A stretch of DNA of 64,000 nucleotides from Actinophytocola sp963826035 (GTDB taxonomy: Bacteria; Actinomycetota; Actinomycetes; Mycobacteriales; Pseudonocardiaceae), in the NCBI GenBank assembly GCA_963826035.1, contig CAWGVZ010000015.1, forward strand, positions 620,001-684,000, given 5' to 3'. A model generated the notes under the pieces. It was given only the letters and a program-made list of their open reading frames with translations, did no database searches and was not told where the DNA came from. The first letter of the stretch is position 1; each line of letters begins with the position of its first letter. The position numbers were made by a program, and so were the translations under genes. Shown one piece after another: positions 50,601 to 59,192 of the stretch.

Positions 50601-53600
50601 CAGACCTTCTACGACAACTCGACCACGCTGAAGGCGTTGCCGGCCAGGGGCAACCCCACGATGCAACGGACCATGGTCGAGGACGGCCGGTGGAGCACCA
50701 CCCGCACCGAGTTCGACGACCTCGGCCGGCCCGTCAAGGTCTTTGATCCGAACGGCAACGCCGCCACGACCGTGTACTCGGTGGCCGCCGGTGGATGGGC
50801 CGGTGACATCCCGACGAAGACGACCACCACGAACCCGCTGGGGCATGTCGCCGAGACCGAGATCTACCCCGAGTTCGGTGTGCCGAAGCGGGAGAAGGAC
50901 CCCAACGGCAACCTCACGGAGTACAGCTACGACAGCGTCGGCCGGCTGGTCGCGGTGTGGCTGCCGGACGCGCCCATCGCGTTCGCCGAGCCGTCGTGGC
51001 GGTACGCCTACGACATCCCCAACCGTGCGGTGCGCACCAGAATGCTCACCTCGCAGGCACGCACGGGGGACACGGTCACCTTCGACGACACCTGGGTGAT
51101 CCACGACGGGTTCCTGCGCCCCCGCCAGACCCAGACGATCTCGCCGACGACGACCAATGCCCTGGTCGCCGAGACGACCTACGACAACCGTGGCCTGGTG
51201 CAGGATCAGACCGCCGAACAGGTCCAGCCGGGGACGCCCGGGGTCTACCGGCCAGGCACCAACGGCTGGGCGAACCGGACAAGGACCGTCCACGACGAGC
51301 TCGGTCGCGCCGTGCGGGCGGAGTGGTGGCGCGGCCAGGCGGTCGCCCACGCCACCACGACCGAGTACGGCCTGGACGCGGTGGCGGTCACCGGACCGGA
51401 CGGGCGCAAGGTGCGCGAGCAGCTCGACGGGCTCGGCCGCAAGATCAAGGTCGAGGAGTCCGACGGCCAGGGTGGCTGGGTGTCGAGCGGCTACACCTAC
51501 GACCTGGCCGACCGCCTGTCGACGATCACGGACCCGGCAGGGAACGTGACCTCGTACACGACCAACAAGGCGGGGTGGCGCACCGGGCAGGACGACCCGA
51601 ACCGCGGCACGGCCTCGTTCACCTACGACGACGCCGGTCAGCGGCTCAGCGTGACCGACGCGCTCGGTCAGGCGGTGCACAGCAGGTATGACGCCATCGG
51701 CCGACAGGTGGAGCTCCGCGAGGACTCACCGACCGGGCGGCTGCTCGCCGCGTGGCAGTACGACACGGCGCCCGGTGGGGTGGGCGCGCCGCACAAGGAG
51801 ATCAGCTACGACGCCACCGGGGCGTGGACCGCGGAGGTTCTCGGCTATGACCACAAAGGACGGGCCACTGGCGGGCGTCTGACGGTGCCCGCCGGGTTGC
51901 CCGGGCTCTCCGGGACCTACACGGCGACCCAGGCCTACAACCGGTCGGACCAGACGACCGCGGTGACCCTGCCCGCGCTCGGCGGGCTGCCCGCGGAGAC
52001 GGTGACCACGACCTACAACAGCCTCGGCATGCCGACCAGGCTGTCGTCGGGCCTGGAACCGTACGTGCAGAACGTGACCTACGACGACCGCGGCCGGCGC
52101 ACGTTCGCCAACATGGGCCCGACCGTGTACCCGGGGCGGGCCATGAAGGGCAAGCTCTGGTACTACGACGCCGACCAGCGGATGAACCAGGTCGAGACCT
52201 ACCTGCGAACCACCGACCCGGACGTGTCGTCGAACCTCGTCTACCGCTGGGAGGCGAAGTTCGACGCTGCCGGGAACCTGGTGGAGCGGGACGTGCCGAC
52301 CTACGACGGGAAGAGCTGGCGGGAGTGCTACGTGTACGACGCCCGGCACCGGCTCACAAACGCCTTCTCCACGACCCGCTCGCTGACCTGCGCCGACGCC
52401 GACCAGCCTGCCGAGCGGGGCACCGGCGACCAGCCGTTCCAGCGGACGTACGCCTACCACCCGGACGGCCGCCTCCACGTTCGCTCCGACGTGATCAACC
52501 CGGACTGGGAGGACCTCGACGTCTACGAGTACCCGGCGGCCGGCGCGGACCGGCCACATGCGCCGACGCAGGTCAAGGATCTCTACGCGGCCTCCGGGGA
52601 CACCTACGCCTGGGACGCCAACGGAAACCTCACCGAGCGGACGGTGGACGGCGCGACCGAGACGTTCGCCTGGGACGCGTTGCGCCGGCTGTCCTCGGTG
52701 AGCGGGCTGTCGGGTACGACGAGCTTCGTGTACGCGGCGTCGGGCGAGCGGTTGCTGCGGCGGGCCGGTGGCCGGTCGACCCTGTACTGGGCGGGCCACG
52801 AGGTGACGGTGGCCGCCGACGGCAGCCTGGTGAAGTCGACCCGTCCGTACAGTTTGGACGGTGAGCTGGTCGCCGTGCGGTCCACAACGGGCGTGGACTA
52901 CGTCGACGCGGACGGCTCGGGTTCGGTCGAGCAGGCGGCCGCGTCGAGTTCGTCGCGGCCGACGACGACCCGGCTGTACGACCCGTACGGCGACGGTCGC
53001 CACCAGACGGGCGCCGAACCGGCCTCGGACCGTGGTTTCGTCGGCCAGATCGAGGACTCGTCGACGAACCTGTCCTACCTCGGCGCACGCTATTACGACA
53101 CGTCGATCGGGATCTTCATGTCGACCGACCCGCTGTACGACACGACGAACGTCAAGTCGTTGAACCCCTACCAGTACGGGTTCAACAACCCGACCACCTT
53201 CGCCGACCCCGCCGGCACCATGTCCAACTACACCTACGGCCTGGAGAAGGAAAACGCCGCGCTCAAAGCCACGAACAAATCCTTGCGGGACATCATCAAG
53301 CAACAGGGCGCTACCATTGCCAAACTCCAAGACGTCATCCGCGAGCAACAACGCCACATCAACGAGCTGTACACCTACATCTCGAGCCTCGAAGCCATCG
53401 TCCGCGAGCAGCAGGCCTACATCGCCAAGCTGGAGGCCAGGGTTCGTCACCTCGAGCAGCAGGTGGCCTACTGGAAAGGCCAGGCCATGTACTGGCGACG
53501 CCAGGCCTACTACTGGCGGGGTCAGGCAACGTACTGGCAGGGCCGGGCGATGTACTACGCCGGAATTGTCGACCAACTCGGCGGACGGCTCTGGGGGGAG

Positions 53601-54089
53601 GAATATATCTCCCGTGGCATCGCGGCAAGCATTCACTCGGGCCGTGGGATCCCAGAAGGCGCCTTCGCCTTCGACCAGATCAGCGTACTGCAAGCACAGA
53701 ACGCAACTCTGCGTGCCGACATCCGGGCAGTGACCGACGGAGGCATGGTCCGGCAGGAAGCGTGGGACTGGATCCACGAGAACCGCGCCGCGGGCGCATC
53801 CGAGATGCAAATCACGGGCGGCATCGGGCTGGCCATGTTCTCGTCCATTGAGATGGAGGCGAATGAGACGTGGAGGTACGGCCAGGAGCGATACGACGCC
53901 GGATATGACCAGGGGTACGAGGCAGGGCAGGACAGCTCTGGTGGAGGGTGGAGCTGCGCGGTCTCGGTGGCAAGTACTGGTGTGACCGCCGTCGGTATCG
54001 CTATGGGTGGGCCAATCACATGGGGCGGTGCCGCGTTGGGCGCCGCTGGTATGGGACTTGGCGGCGTGAGCATTTGGCAGAGCTGTTGA
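47682..54089 (+). CDS. Secreted RHS-repeat protein with unusual C-terminal tip
   Basis: The 2,135-residue protein has a signal peptide (cleavage near ~30-38), an N-terminal region with SVTGSWNVSSGTGEFSYSYP and GTPSGMGWSDFAGAFIERSY as in SpvB/Tc-like actinomycete proteins, then many YD/RHS repeats (YSYDSVGRLV, FTYDDAGQRLSV, WDANGNLTERT, YAASGERLLRR) to the core end LSYLGARYYDTSIGIFMSTD and NPTTFADPAGT (to residue ~1846). RHS cores build a shell around a variable tip. The tip (1847-2135) holds a long coiled coil, four xYWxxQA-type aromatic heptads (~1927-1960), a YxAGYxxGYxAG segment and a Gly/Ala-rich hydrophobic end flanked by two Cys. It is probably an exported polymorphic toxin or adhesin. 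No immunity gene follows. Confidence 0.93.
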   Translation: MRERRGSLRAVTLVLLIWTLLASTVVAPGASGSAAGADPGDGEDPPSPQAVPDPIPWKESSSAQLSQSRGTDPSAPVFPSPASWDLDLADTGATTTADRPVRVRAKHGDPRGDELRAQVHGRELANKLGASGFVFTLSGIAPRDTGGLPAELEIDYSGFAEAYGAGYGSRLKAVVVPECALAERVPARCAKSGVPLPTRNDLEGERLVVDAADLAHLAASDSGEADVPTADASAVTIAVVSSATSETTNFQATSLSVTGSWNVSSGTGEFSYSYPFAVPAPGAGTAPSVSLGYSSGAVDGMTFASNTQGTPSGMGWSDFAGAFIERSYEPCYMGTLTGLADLCWKSDNATISLNGISGPLIPVNSERTEWRVKSDPGWKIERLTGAPYTNIHEQQYWRVTGPDGTQYFFGYGHMPGRQTNATLGVEVISDNGGEPCAPGCEQGWRWYLDRVVDPDGNATSYVYRRETNYYHSVLADLPGGNGRNNAYHRAAVLSEIVYGGRNWDPNQYSARVLFGTQWRCVFLVQECPAATSANGPGFWDVPNDLICDSATAACTNNSPSFFSGLRYTWVQTQVRIGGKWTDVGRYNINHEWPDDSEAGVAKKLRIKDIHQIGFAFKDSDGDGDADSFDVPYEPTRFGYTRKDNRVDHEANIPKAMRHNRLASITNPYGGVTEVTYNNNRLCVAADEANTDPHWDQNTKDCFPQWYKNSGATHIGLGLFYKWLVGTVTEKPGLGSPDVVTRYTYGGNAAWAYDPNTFARGDQDQYGFAVWRGYDTVTIAKGASKSRSRLYRGLHGDFALRQNEGGNWEAERGVRVHDVTTFDGVAVPDHAALAGQVLEEQQLGVVGGQADQAVESKRNDYEQRVTVRGADLLPQFTFDATWVGLKSTTTRVYSSATQYRERRSVTTYSTAQPAHSRPFQPSSTLEEGWVDVQGDERCSVTEFAEDAARWMFVYPAVNKLVAGGCSGTDVLSMSQTFYDNSTTLKALPARGNPTMQRTMVEDGRWSTTRTEFDDLGRPVKVFDPNGNAATTVYSVAAGGWAGDIPTKTTTTNPLGHVAETEIYPEFGVPKREKDPNGNLTEYSYDSVGRLVAVWLPDAPIAFAEPSWRYAYDIPNRAVRTRMLTSQARTGDTVTFDDTWVIHDGFLRPRQTQTISPTTTNALVAETTYDNRGLVQDQTAEQVQPGTPGVYRPGTNGWANRTRTVHDELGRAVRAEWWRGQAVAHATTTEYGLDAVAVTGPDGRKVREQLDGLGRKIKVEESDGQGGWVSSGYTYDLADRLSTITDPAGNVTSYTTNKAGWRTGQDDPNRGTASFTYDDAGQRLSVTDALGQAVHSRYDAIGRQVELREDSPTGRLLAAWQYDTAPGGVGAPHKEISYDATGAWTAEVLGYDHKGRATGGRLTVPAGLPGLSGTYTATQAYNRSDQTTAVTLPALGGLPAETVTTTYNSLGMPTRLSSGLEPYVQNVTYDDRGRRTFANMGPTVYPGRAMKGKLWYYDADQRMNQVETYLRTTDPDVSSNLVYRWEAKFDAAGNLVERDVPTYDGKSWRECYVYDARHRLTNAFSTTRSLTCADADQPAERGTGDQPFQRTYAYHPDGRLHVRSDVINPDWEDLDVYEYPAAGADRPHAPTQVKDLYAASGDTYAWDANGNLTERTVDGATETFAWDALRRLSSVSGLSGTTSFVYAASGERLLRRAGGRSTLYWAGHEVTVAADGSLVKSTRPYSLDGELVAVRSTTGVDYVDADGSGSVEQAAASSSSRPTTTRLYDPYGDGRHQTGAEPASDRGFVGQIEDSSTNLSYLGARYYDTSIGIFMSTDPLYDTTNVKSLNPYQYGFNNPTTFADPAGTMSNYTYGLEKENAALKATNKSLRDIIKQQGATIAKLQDVIREQQRHINELYTYISSLEAIVREQQAYIAKLEARVRHLEQQVAYWKGQAMYWRRQAYYWRGQATYWQGRAMYYAGIVDQLGGRLWGEEYISRGIAASIHSGRGIPEGAFAFDQISVLQAQNATLRADIRAVTDGGMVRQEAWDWIHENRAAGASEMQITGGIGLAMFSSIEMEANETWRYGQERYDAGYDQGYEAGQDSSGGGWSCAVSVASTGVTAVGIAMGGPITWGGAALGAAGMGLGGVSIWQSC

Positions 54090-54112
54090 CCTACGTCCCT
54101 CATGACGCCGCG

Positions 54113-54712
54113 TCAGCCGCTTAGGGCCGGTCCGATCCAGCGCCGCACGAGGGCGCGCAACTGGTCGTCGGTGAGAGGTGGCGTCGAGGGGTACCGCAGA
54201 AACGAGATGAACAGTCGCATGAGGATTTCGGCGAGGCCTCGGAGGTCGTCGTCGGTCTTGACACCGACGGCGGACCAATCGACGGGCAGGCTGCGGAGGA
54301 TCCGAGCACCGAGGGAGAAGGCGAGAGGAGAGGTAACCCCGGCGGTGAAGGAGTCGGTCTCGCCGGCCCGCAGGAGCAGGCCCATGTACGGCTCGTCGGG
54401 CAGTGTCCGGACGGCGAACACCACGGACTCCACGGCGACTTCTTCCGCACTGCCGAAGGAGGTCAGGTGGTGTTCCATCCGCTCGGCGAACTCCTCGGCC
54501 CCCGCCACGGCGACGGCCGTGAGGATGTCCTTCAGGCTCGGGAAGTAGCGGTAGACGGTCTGCCGGGTCACCCCGGCCTCGGTGGCGATGTCGGAGAGGC
54601 TGGTCTTGGCGAGCCCGGCGCGGTCGATGCACGCGGTCGCCGCCTCGACGATCCGGCGGCGTGCCGCGTTCTCGGTGCCGGGCGGGTTGCCCTGCCAGCC
54701 GTGGTACCCCAT
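54113..54712 (-). CDS. TetR-family transcriptional regulator
   Basis: I start at ATG 54712 (MGYHGWQGNPPG), nine bases after GGGGAAG; ATG 54721 would leave almost no spacing. The 199-residue protein has a TetR helix-turn-helix (SLSDIATEAGVTRQTVYRYF, PSLKDILTAV) and an all-helical ligand domain. It ends a three-gene operon with an FAD monooxygenase and a membrane protein, 28 bp after the latter. The 35-bp palindrome before the monooxygenase gene is its likely operator, giving negative autoregulation. Confidence 0.92.
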   Translation of the reverse strand: MGYHGWQGNPPGTENAARRRIVEAATACIDRAGLAKTSLSDIATEAGVTRQTVYRYFPSLKDILTAVAVAGAEEFAERMEHHLTSFGSAEEVAVESVVFAVRTLPDEPYMGLLLRAGETDSFTAGVTSPLAFSLGARILRSLPVDWSAVGVKTDDDLRGLAEILMRLFISFLRYPSTPPLTDDQLRALVRRWIGPALSG

Positions 54713-54740
54713 GTGTGCCATCTTCCCCGAGCGCCGCACG

Positions 54741-55796
54741 TCAGACGGTGGCAGGGGCCGTGCGACGGTAGAGCGCGGTGAGCAGCAGGCCGGCACCGGC
54801 GAAGCAGGCGAGTGCGTAGAGCCCGCTTCCGATCGGGGTGCCGTCCTCGGCCGCGAAGTACGCCGGGAGGGCGCTGAGCCAGATCACCGCCATCCCTCCC
54901 AGGTAGACGGTGGGGTAGAACCGTGCGAAGGCCGACAAGGGTTCGCGGTCCGCTGACCGCAGATGCGACACGACGATCCAGGTACCCGCGAGCCAGAGCA
55001 GGGCGAGTTCGACGCCCAGGACCCAGGCCTGCGCCGTAACGTTCCCCTGGAAGAAACTCGAGGGGATGCCGGCGATCGCCATGGTCGGTGGTGTCAGCAC
55101 ACCGGCCACCAGGATGCGCGGCACCAGCGGCCATCCCCGCCGCGCGCCGCCGGTCAGGCGCACGACGAGGTAGGTCATGGCCCCCATCGAGACCGAGGCG
55201 AACAGCAGCATGCTGTTCATGGGCACCGACGCCAGCGCCGGGTGGTTGACCATGTGGTTGTCCATGTTCCACGCCCACCACCTCAGCTGGGGTCCGATGT
55301 GGTCGAACACCTCGTAGAACAGCTGGCAGGTGAAGGCGACGGCCACCGACCCGGTCAGCGCGCCGCGCCGGAAGATCCCGAGGGACCGCACGAGCTCGTA
55401 GGCGAGCTGGCTGAACGCCGGGTAGAACGCCACGATGTAGAGCGGCAACCGGTCCCACATGAACTGCACGCTGAACTGGTTGTGCGCGAAGATGAAGCCG
55501 TACAGCTCGTCGAGACCGAACCATTCCGGGAAGTACAGCGGCGGCTCGGTCACGAACAGGTAGACCAGCGAGGCGAACCACAGCGACAGGTTGGTCGGGT
55601 CGCCCGCCCGGAGGCGGCGGACGGCGTGCACCAGCGCGAAGACCGCACCTCCGATGATGATCACCTCGAGGAGCGGCATCGTCCAGTGGGCGAGCTCCCA
55701 CGGGAAGCGGACCGAGACCACGGGGGAGACGTCGTGGCAGTCGAAACCGAGGTCGCGGGTGACGGTCTCCGCGCCGGGCCCGCACTCGGCACTCAC
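54741..55796 (-). CDS. Polytopic membrane protein of unknown function
   Basis: The GTG at 55796 overlaps the stop of the monooxygenase gene (GTGA), which fixes the start of this 351-residue protein. It shows about seven to eight membrane segments (for example LEVIIIGGAVFALVHAV, LSLWFASLVYLFV, LLLFASVSMGAMTYLVV, AVIWLSALPAYFA) with conserved-looking polar residues in loops: HNQFSVQFMWDRLPLY, WWAWNMDNHMVNHPA. The His/Trp/Asp-rich loops could bind a ligand or metal. I do not recognise the family; membrane proteins of the AveC-like spirocyclase group are similar in size and context but I cannot confirm it. Co-transcription suggests it works with the monooxygenase. Confidence 0.83.
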   Translation of the reverse strand: MSAECGPGAETVTRDLGFDCHDVSPVVSVRFPWELAHWTMPLLEVIIIGGAVFALVHAVRRLRAGDPTNLSLWFASLVYLFVTEPPLYFPEWFGLDELYGFIFAHNQFSVQFMWDRLPLYIVAFYPAFSQLAYELVRSLGIFRRGALTGSVAVAFTCQLFYEVFDHIGPQLRWWAWNMDNHMVNHPALASVPMNSMLLFASVSMGAMTYLVVRLTGGARRGWPLVPRILVAGVLTPPTMAIAGIPSSFFQGNVTAQAWVLGVELALLWLAGTWIVVSHLRSADREPLSAFARFYPTVYLGGMAVIWLSALPAYFAAEDGTPIGSGLYALACFAGAGLLLTALYRRTAPATV

Positions 55797-57241
55797 GGCG
55801 CGGATGCTGTCGCTGGTGAGTAGTCCGTGGCCGGTGGCTCGGCGTGCGGGTCGAACCCGAAGGGCACCCGGCGCCGACCCAGCGCCGCCCGGATGCCGTG
55901 GCGCACGAGCCGGGCGAGCACACCCGGGTTGCCCAGCATGTCGCCGAGTGACTCGTCGAGGTTGAACACCTTGGCGAAGTGCTCGTCGATCACCGGGTCC
56001 TCCCGGGCGGCGCCGACGATGAAGCTGAACGCGGGGTCGGACACGGCCGCGAGCAGGCGACGCCGCCACTCGGGCGGCTTCTCCGTGCCCACCGCGCACG
56101 CGTAGGCCTGGTCCCGTGCCATCGCCAGCCGCCACGGCACGCCGAGCAGCTTGCGTTGTGCCGCAAGGAATCGCGAGGAGAACGCCGGGTCGAGGTGTTC
56201 GGTGCGGGCGAGATGGTCGCGCAGCAGCAGCGCCGAGCTCGACGCGGAACTGATGCCCTGGGCGTAGAACGGGTTGAACGCGCAGATCGAGTCGCCGACG
56301 AAGACCAGGCCCCTGGGTGGCGTCGCCCACCGGTCGTAGCGGCGCCAGGTGTTACCGGTCGACCGTGTCAAATGGACGTCCGAGGTGGGGGTGCACAGGT
56401 CCATGGCGGCCGCGAACAGCGGCGTCCGCACCCGGCGGGCCGATGCGACGAACGTGTCGTCGGTGCGTGGCATGTCGTGTCCCCACGAGCCCATGCAGGC
56501 GATGACGCGGTTGCCCTCGACAGGGAAGAAGTTCACCAGGTACTCGTGCTCGTCGGGGTGCGCGCCCTTGTCGCGGGTCGGCATGACCACGATGTGCCGC
56601 CACCACCAGGACGGTGGTGGCGCCGCGGGCAGCTCGTACCACCGCGAGGTGTAGGTGACCTTGGCGTCGAGCGTCCGCACCTCGAGCTTGGGCCAGCCCG
56701 CCGCCACCAGCCAGTTGCCGACCGGGGAGCCGCGCCCCATCGCGTCCACCACGAAGTCGGCGTCAACATGGTCGTCGCCGGCGAGGTCGACCCCGGTGAC
56801 CTCGCCGCCTTGCGTGGTCAGGCCGGTCACCGTGACACGATCGCGGATGGTCACGTTGGCCAGTCCGCGTACCTTGTCGCGCAGCACCCGCTCGATGAGG
56901 ACCCGCGAGCTGTAGAGCATGGTCATGGCGCTGCGCTTGCGCGCCGACCAGCCCTCCCCGTCGAGGTAGGCGGCGTCCATCGACGGCATGAGGAGCAGCC
57001 CGCCCGCGGCGACGAGTTCGTCCTCGAAGCCGGGGAACAGCTCCCCGATCGCGCGCCGGCCCGAGTTCAACAGGAAGTGCGGGTGCTTGCTCTGCGGCAC
57101 GCCACGCCGGTGCCCGAGCTCCGCCGGAAGCTCGTCACGTTCCAGCACCAGCACCTGGCCGAAGTGCGGGGCGAGCGCGCCCGCCGCACAGAGACCGGCG
57201 GCGCTCCCACCGAGGACGACGGCAGTCCTGCCGAGCTTCAT
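55793..57241 (-). CDS. FAD-dependent monooxygenase/halogenase-like oxidoreductase
   Basis: From ATG 57241 (MKLGRTAVVLGGSAAGLCAA), preceded by GAGAG ten bases upstream, this is a 482-residue class A flavoprotein. It has the dinucleotide motif GGSAAG, an acidic strand end VLERDE, a DFVVDAMGRGS segment (DG-type motif) and VFVGDSICAFNPFYAQGIS, the GD motif that contacts FAD. The Lys and WxWxIP signatures of true tryptophan halogenases are not seen. ATG 57265 is possible but lies in the operator palindrome with no Shine-Dalgarno site. It leads an operon with a membrane protein and a TetR regulator. The substrate is unknown. Confidence 0.9.
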   Translation of the reverse strand: MKLGRTAVVLGGSAAGLCAAGALAPHFGQVLVLERDELPAELGHRRGVPQSKHPHFLLNSGRRAIGELFPGFEDELVAAGGLLLMPSMDAAYLDGEGWSARKRSAMTMLYSSRVLIERVLRDKVRGLANVTIRDRVTVTGLTTQGGEVTGVDLAGDDHVDADFVVDAMGRGSPVGNWLVAAGWPKLEVRTLDAKVTYTSRWYELPAAPPPSWWWRHIVVMPTRDKGAHPDEHEYLVNFFPVEGNRVIACMGSWGHDMPRTDDTFVASARRVRTPLFAAAMDLCTPTSDVHLTRSTGNTWRRYDRWATPPRGLVFVGDSICAFNPFYAQGISSASSSALLLRDHLARTEHLDPAFSSRFLAAQRKLLGVPWRLAMARDQAYACAVGTEKPPEWRRRLLAAVSDPAFSFIVGAAREDPVIDEHFAKVFNLDESLGDMLGNPGVLARLVRHGIRAALGRRRVPFGFDPHAEPPATDYSPATASAP

Positions 57242-57257
57242 CGCCGACCAACTCTCG

Positions 57258-57292
57258 TCATTCATACAGATGGGCATCAAATGTATGAATGA
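57258..57292. promoter_or_regulatory. Long palindrome before the monooxygenase operon
   Basis: TCATTCATACA (57258-57268) and TGTATGAATGA (57282-57292) are perfect 11-bp arms; GATG/CATC lies between them. It sits immediately upstream of the monooxygenase gene in the 84-bp gap after the kinase gene. The TetR protein at the end of this operon is the best candidate ligand. Confidence 0.7.
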
Positions 57293-57325
57293 CGTCAGGT
57301 GGGTGTCAAGCACACCGACTCCGCG

Positions 57326-59053
57326 CTACGGCAGGGGAGCCGTCCACACGAGTCTGGTCCCGCCCCGCTCCCGCCGTCGCACGGTGAACGCGCCGCCCGC
57401 GTCCGTCGCCCGCTGCGCCAGGTTGTGCAGGCCGCTGCGGGCGACCGTGTCCGGGAGACCGACCCCGTTGTCGGTGACGTCGATGACCAGGTCGTCGTCG
57501 ACCGAGATCGTGACCACCAACTCGTCGGCGCCCGCGTGGCGGACCACGTTGCTGACCGCTTCCCGCACAACGGCTCCAGCGTGCTCGGCCAGGTCGCCGA
57601 ACACGACACTCACCGGGCCGGACATGCGGACAGTGGTCCGCAGCGAGGTCTCGGTGGTCAGTGTGGTGATCACGTCGTGCAGCGCCGTGCGGAGCCTGGG
57701 GGTCGTCTCGGGGTCCGCCTGGAGGTTGAAGATCGCCGTCCGAATGTCGTGAATGACTTCCTGCAGTTGGTCGATGTGCTCGGTGAGCCGGTCGGCCACC
57801 ACGGTGGACTCAGCACGGCGGTAGGTGCGCTGCATGCCCAGCCCGATCGCGAACAACCGCTGGATGACCTGATCGTGCAGGTCCCGGGCGATCCGTTCCC
57901 GGTCGGCCAACACCTCCAACTCACGGCGCGCAGACTGGCTCTCGGCCCGTTGCAGTGCCAGCGTGGCCTGGTCGGCGAAGGAAGAACCGACCTGGAAGTG
58001 CAGGTCGTCGAACCCGGTCGAGCCCGCCGCGCGGACGGCCAGCAACACACCCGAGATCGACTCACCCGCGCCCACCGGTAGCACCAGCGCCGGGCCGAAC
58101 TCGACTCCCACGGCGAAGTCGAGCCCGAGGCCGGCCACGTTGCGTGGCACTTGGTCGATGAACACCTCGCCCAAGGTCGATCCCGCGATCGGGATCGTGC
58201 TGCCGGTCACCTGGTCGGAGTCCACGCCGGCGCACACGGCCACCGTCAGCTCGGTGACCTCCGATGCCGCCACGTCCTGATCCGGTGGCACGGCGATGAA
58301 CGTGTAGTCGGCCCCGGTCAGCTCCAGGGCACGGATGGCGATGAGGCGGAGCGCCTCGGTCGGGTCACTGGCACCGAGCAGCTCGGAGGTGACCTCACCG
58401 ATGGCCTCCAACCACCGCTGGCGGCTACGGACCTCCTCGTACAGCCGCGCGTTGTGCACGGCGATGCCAGCGGCGGCGGCCAGCGCCCGCAGCACCATCT
58501 CATCGTCCTCGGTGAATCCGGAGCCAGTGTTCTTCTCGGTCAGGTAGAGCCGGCCGAAGACCTCACCACCTGCCCGGATCGCGACGCCGAGGAAGGAACC
58601 CATCGGAGGATGGTTGGCCGGAAAGCCCACCGACGCCGGATGCCGCGACAGGTCCGACAGACGCAACGGCTCGGCGCCCTCGAGCACCACTCCCAGCACG
58701 CCGTGGCCGGTCGGCAGCGGCCCGATCAACTTCCTGGTGGCGTCATCGATGCCGACATGGACGAACTCGGTCAGCATCCCGTCATCGCCGAGCACTCCCA
58801 GGGCGCCGTAGCGGGCGTCGACCAGCTCGACGGCCGCCCGCACGATCTGCCGCAACGTCTCGTCCAGTTCGAGGCCCGACGAGACGGCCAGCACCGCCTC
58901 AAGCAGCCCGTCCATCCGATCCCGGGTGCCGACGATCTCCTCGATCCGTTCCTGAACCTCAACCAGTAGCGCCCGCAGCCGCCGCTGGGACAACGTCTGC
59001 GCCACCCTGGGCGCTCCGTCGTCGTCCGCCAGCGGTTTGTCCGGATCCGTCAC
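57326..59053 (-). CDS. devS: DevS/DosS-like GAF sensor histidine kinase
   Basis: From GTG 59053 the 575-residue soluble kinase has two GAF domains (~50-200 and ~225-365), an HisKA_3 domain with the His in RIARDLHDQVIQRLFAIGLG and an HATPase_c domain (REAVSNVVRHA, DNGVGLPD). Domain order and many motifs (HPASVGFPANHPPM, SFLGV, RIARDLHD) follow mycobacterial DosS/DevS, whose first GAF binds haem and senses O2, NO and CO. The His in HPPM appears to be at the known haem-ligand position, from memory. Its partner regulator is encoded 1 kb away at 60078, with an Acg-like gene between. Confidence 0.9.
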   Translation of the reverse strand: MTDPDKPLADDDGAPRVAQTLSQRRLRALLVEVQERIEEIVGTRDRMDGLLEAVLAVSSGLELDETLRQIVRAAVELVDARYGALGVLGDDGMLTEFVHVGIDDATRKLIGPLPTGHGVLGVVLEGAEPLRLSDLSRHPASVGFPANHPPMGSFLGVAIRAGGEVFGRLYLTEKNTGSGFTEDDEMVLRALAAAAGIAVHNARLYEEVRSRQRWLEAIGEVTSELLGASDPTEALRLIAIRALELTGADYTFIAVPPDQDVAASEVTELTVAVCAGVDSDQVTGSTIPIAGSTLGEVFIDQVPRNVAGLGLDFAVGVEFGPALVLPVGAGESISGVLLAVRAAGSTGFDDLHFQVGSSFADQATLALQRAESQSARRELEVLADRERIARDLHDQVIQRLFAIGLGMQRTYRRAESTVVADRLTEHIDQLQEVIHDIRTAIFNLQADPETTPRLRTALHDVITTLTTETSLRTTVRMSGPVSVVFGDLAEHAGAVVREAVSNVVRHAGADELVVTISVDDDLVIDVTDNGVGLPDTVARSGLHNLAQRATDAGGAFTVRRRERGGTRLVWTAPLP

Positions 59054-59074
59054 AGGTTCACTGTGACGGATCCG
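59042..59074. promoter_or_regulatory. Perfect hairpin spanning the devS-like start codon
   Basis: CGGATCCGTCACAG (59042-59055) and CTGTGACGGATCCG (59061-59074) are fully complementary around a 5-base loop. The kinase start codon (59051-59053) is inside one arm. It could be a DNA operator or, in the mRNA, a stem that hides the start site. Confidence 0.6.
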
Positions 59075-59117
59075 TTTGTAGACCGGAACCCGCGGATACC
59101 CCGGATGTTCTCCGGGT

Positions 59118-59132
59118 GGTGACTTTGGCCTC
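59118..59132. promoter_or_regulatory. Possible DosR/DevR-binding box
   Basis: GGTGACTTTGGCCTC resembles the GGGACTTTNGNCCC-type boxes of DosR/DevR regulons. It lies 60 bases before the Acg-like gene and in the divergent region with the kinase gene, where such a box would be expected. The match is partial. Confidence 0.4.
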
Positions 59133-59192
59133 TGGGGCCGGGGCTCGCCCCACGGAACAGTGGCCCAGGAACTCCCCGAGGGAGGTAGTCCC

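Noticed and set aside
51726..54632. Very long open frame (968 codons) on the minus strand opposite the RHS gene
   Set aside because: It mirrors the codon bias of the RHS gene, crosses the end of that gene and the TetR gene, and its translation is Arg/Pro/His-rich without domains.
55793..57241. Tryptophan halogenase assignment
   Set aside because: The diagnostic WxWxIP motif and the active-site Lys segment are not visible, so only a general flavin monooxygenase call is made.
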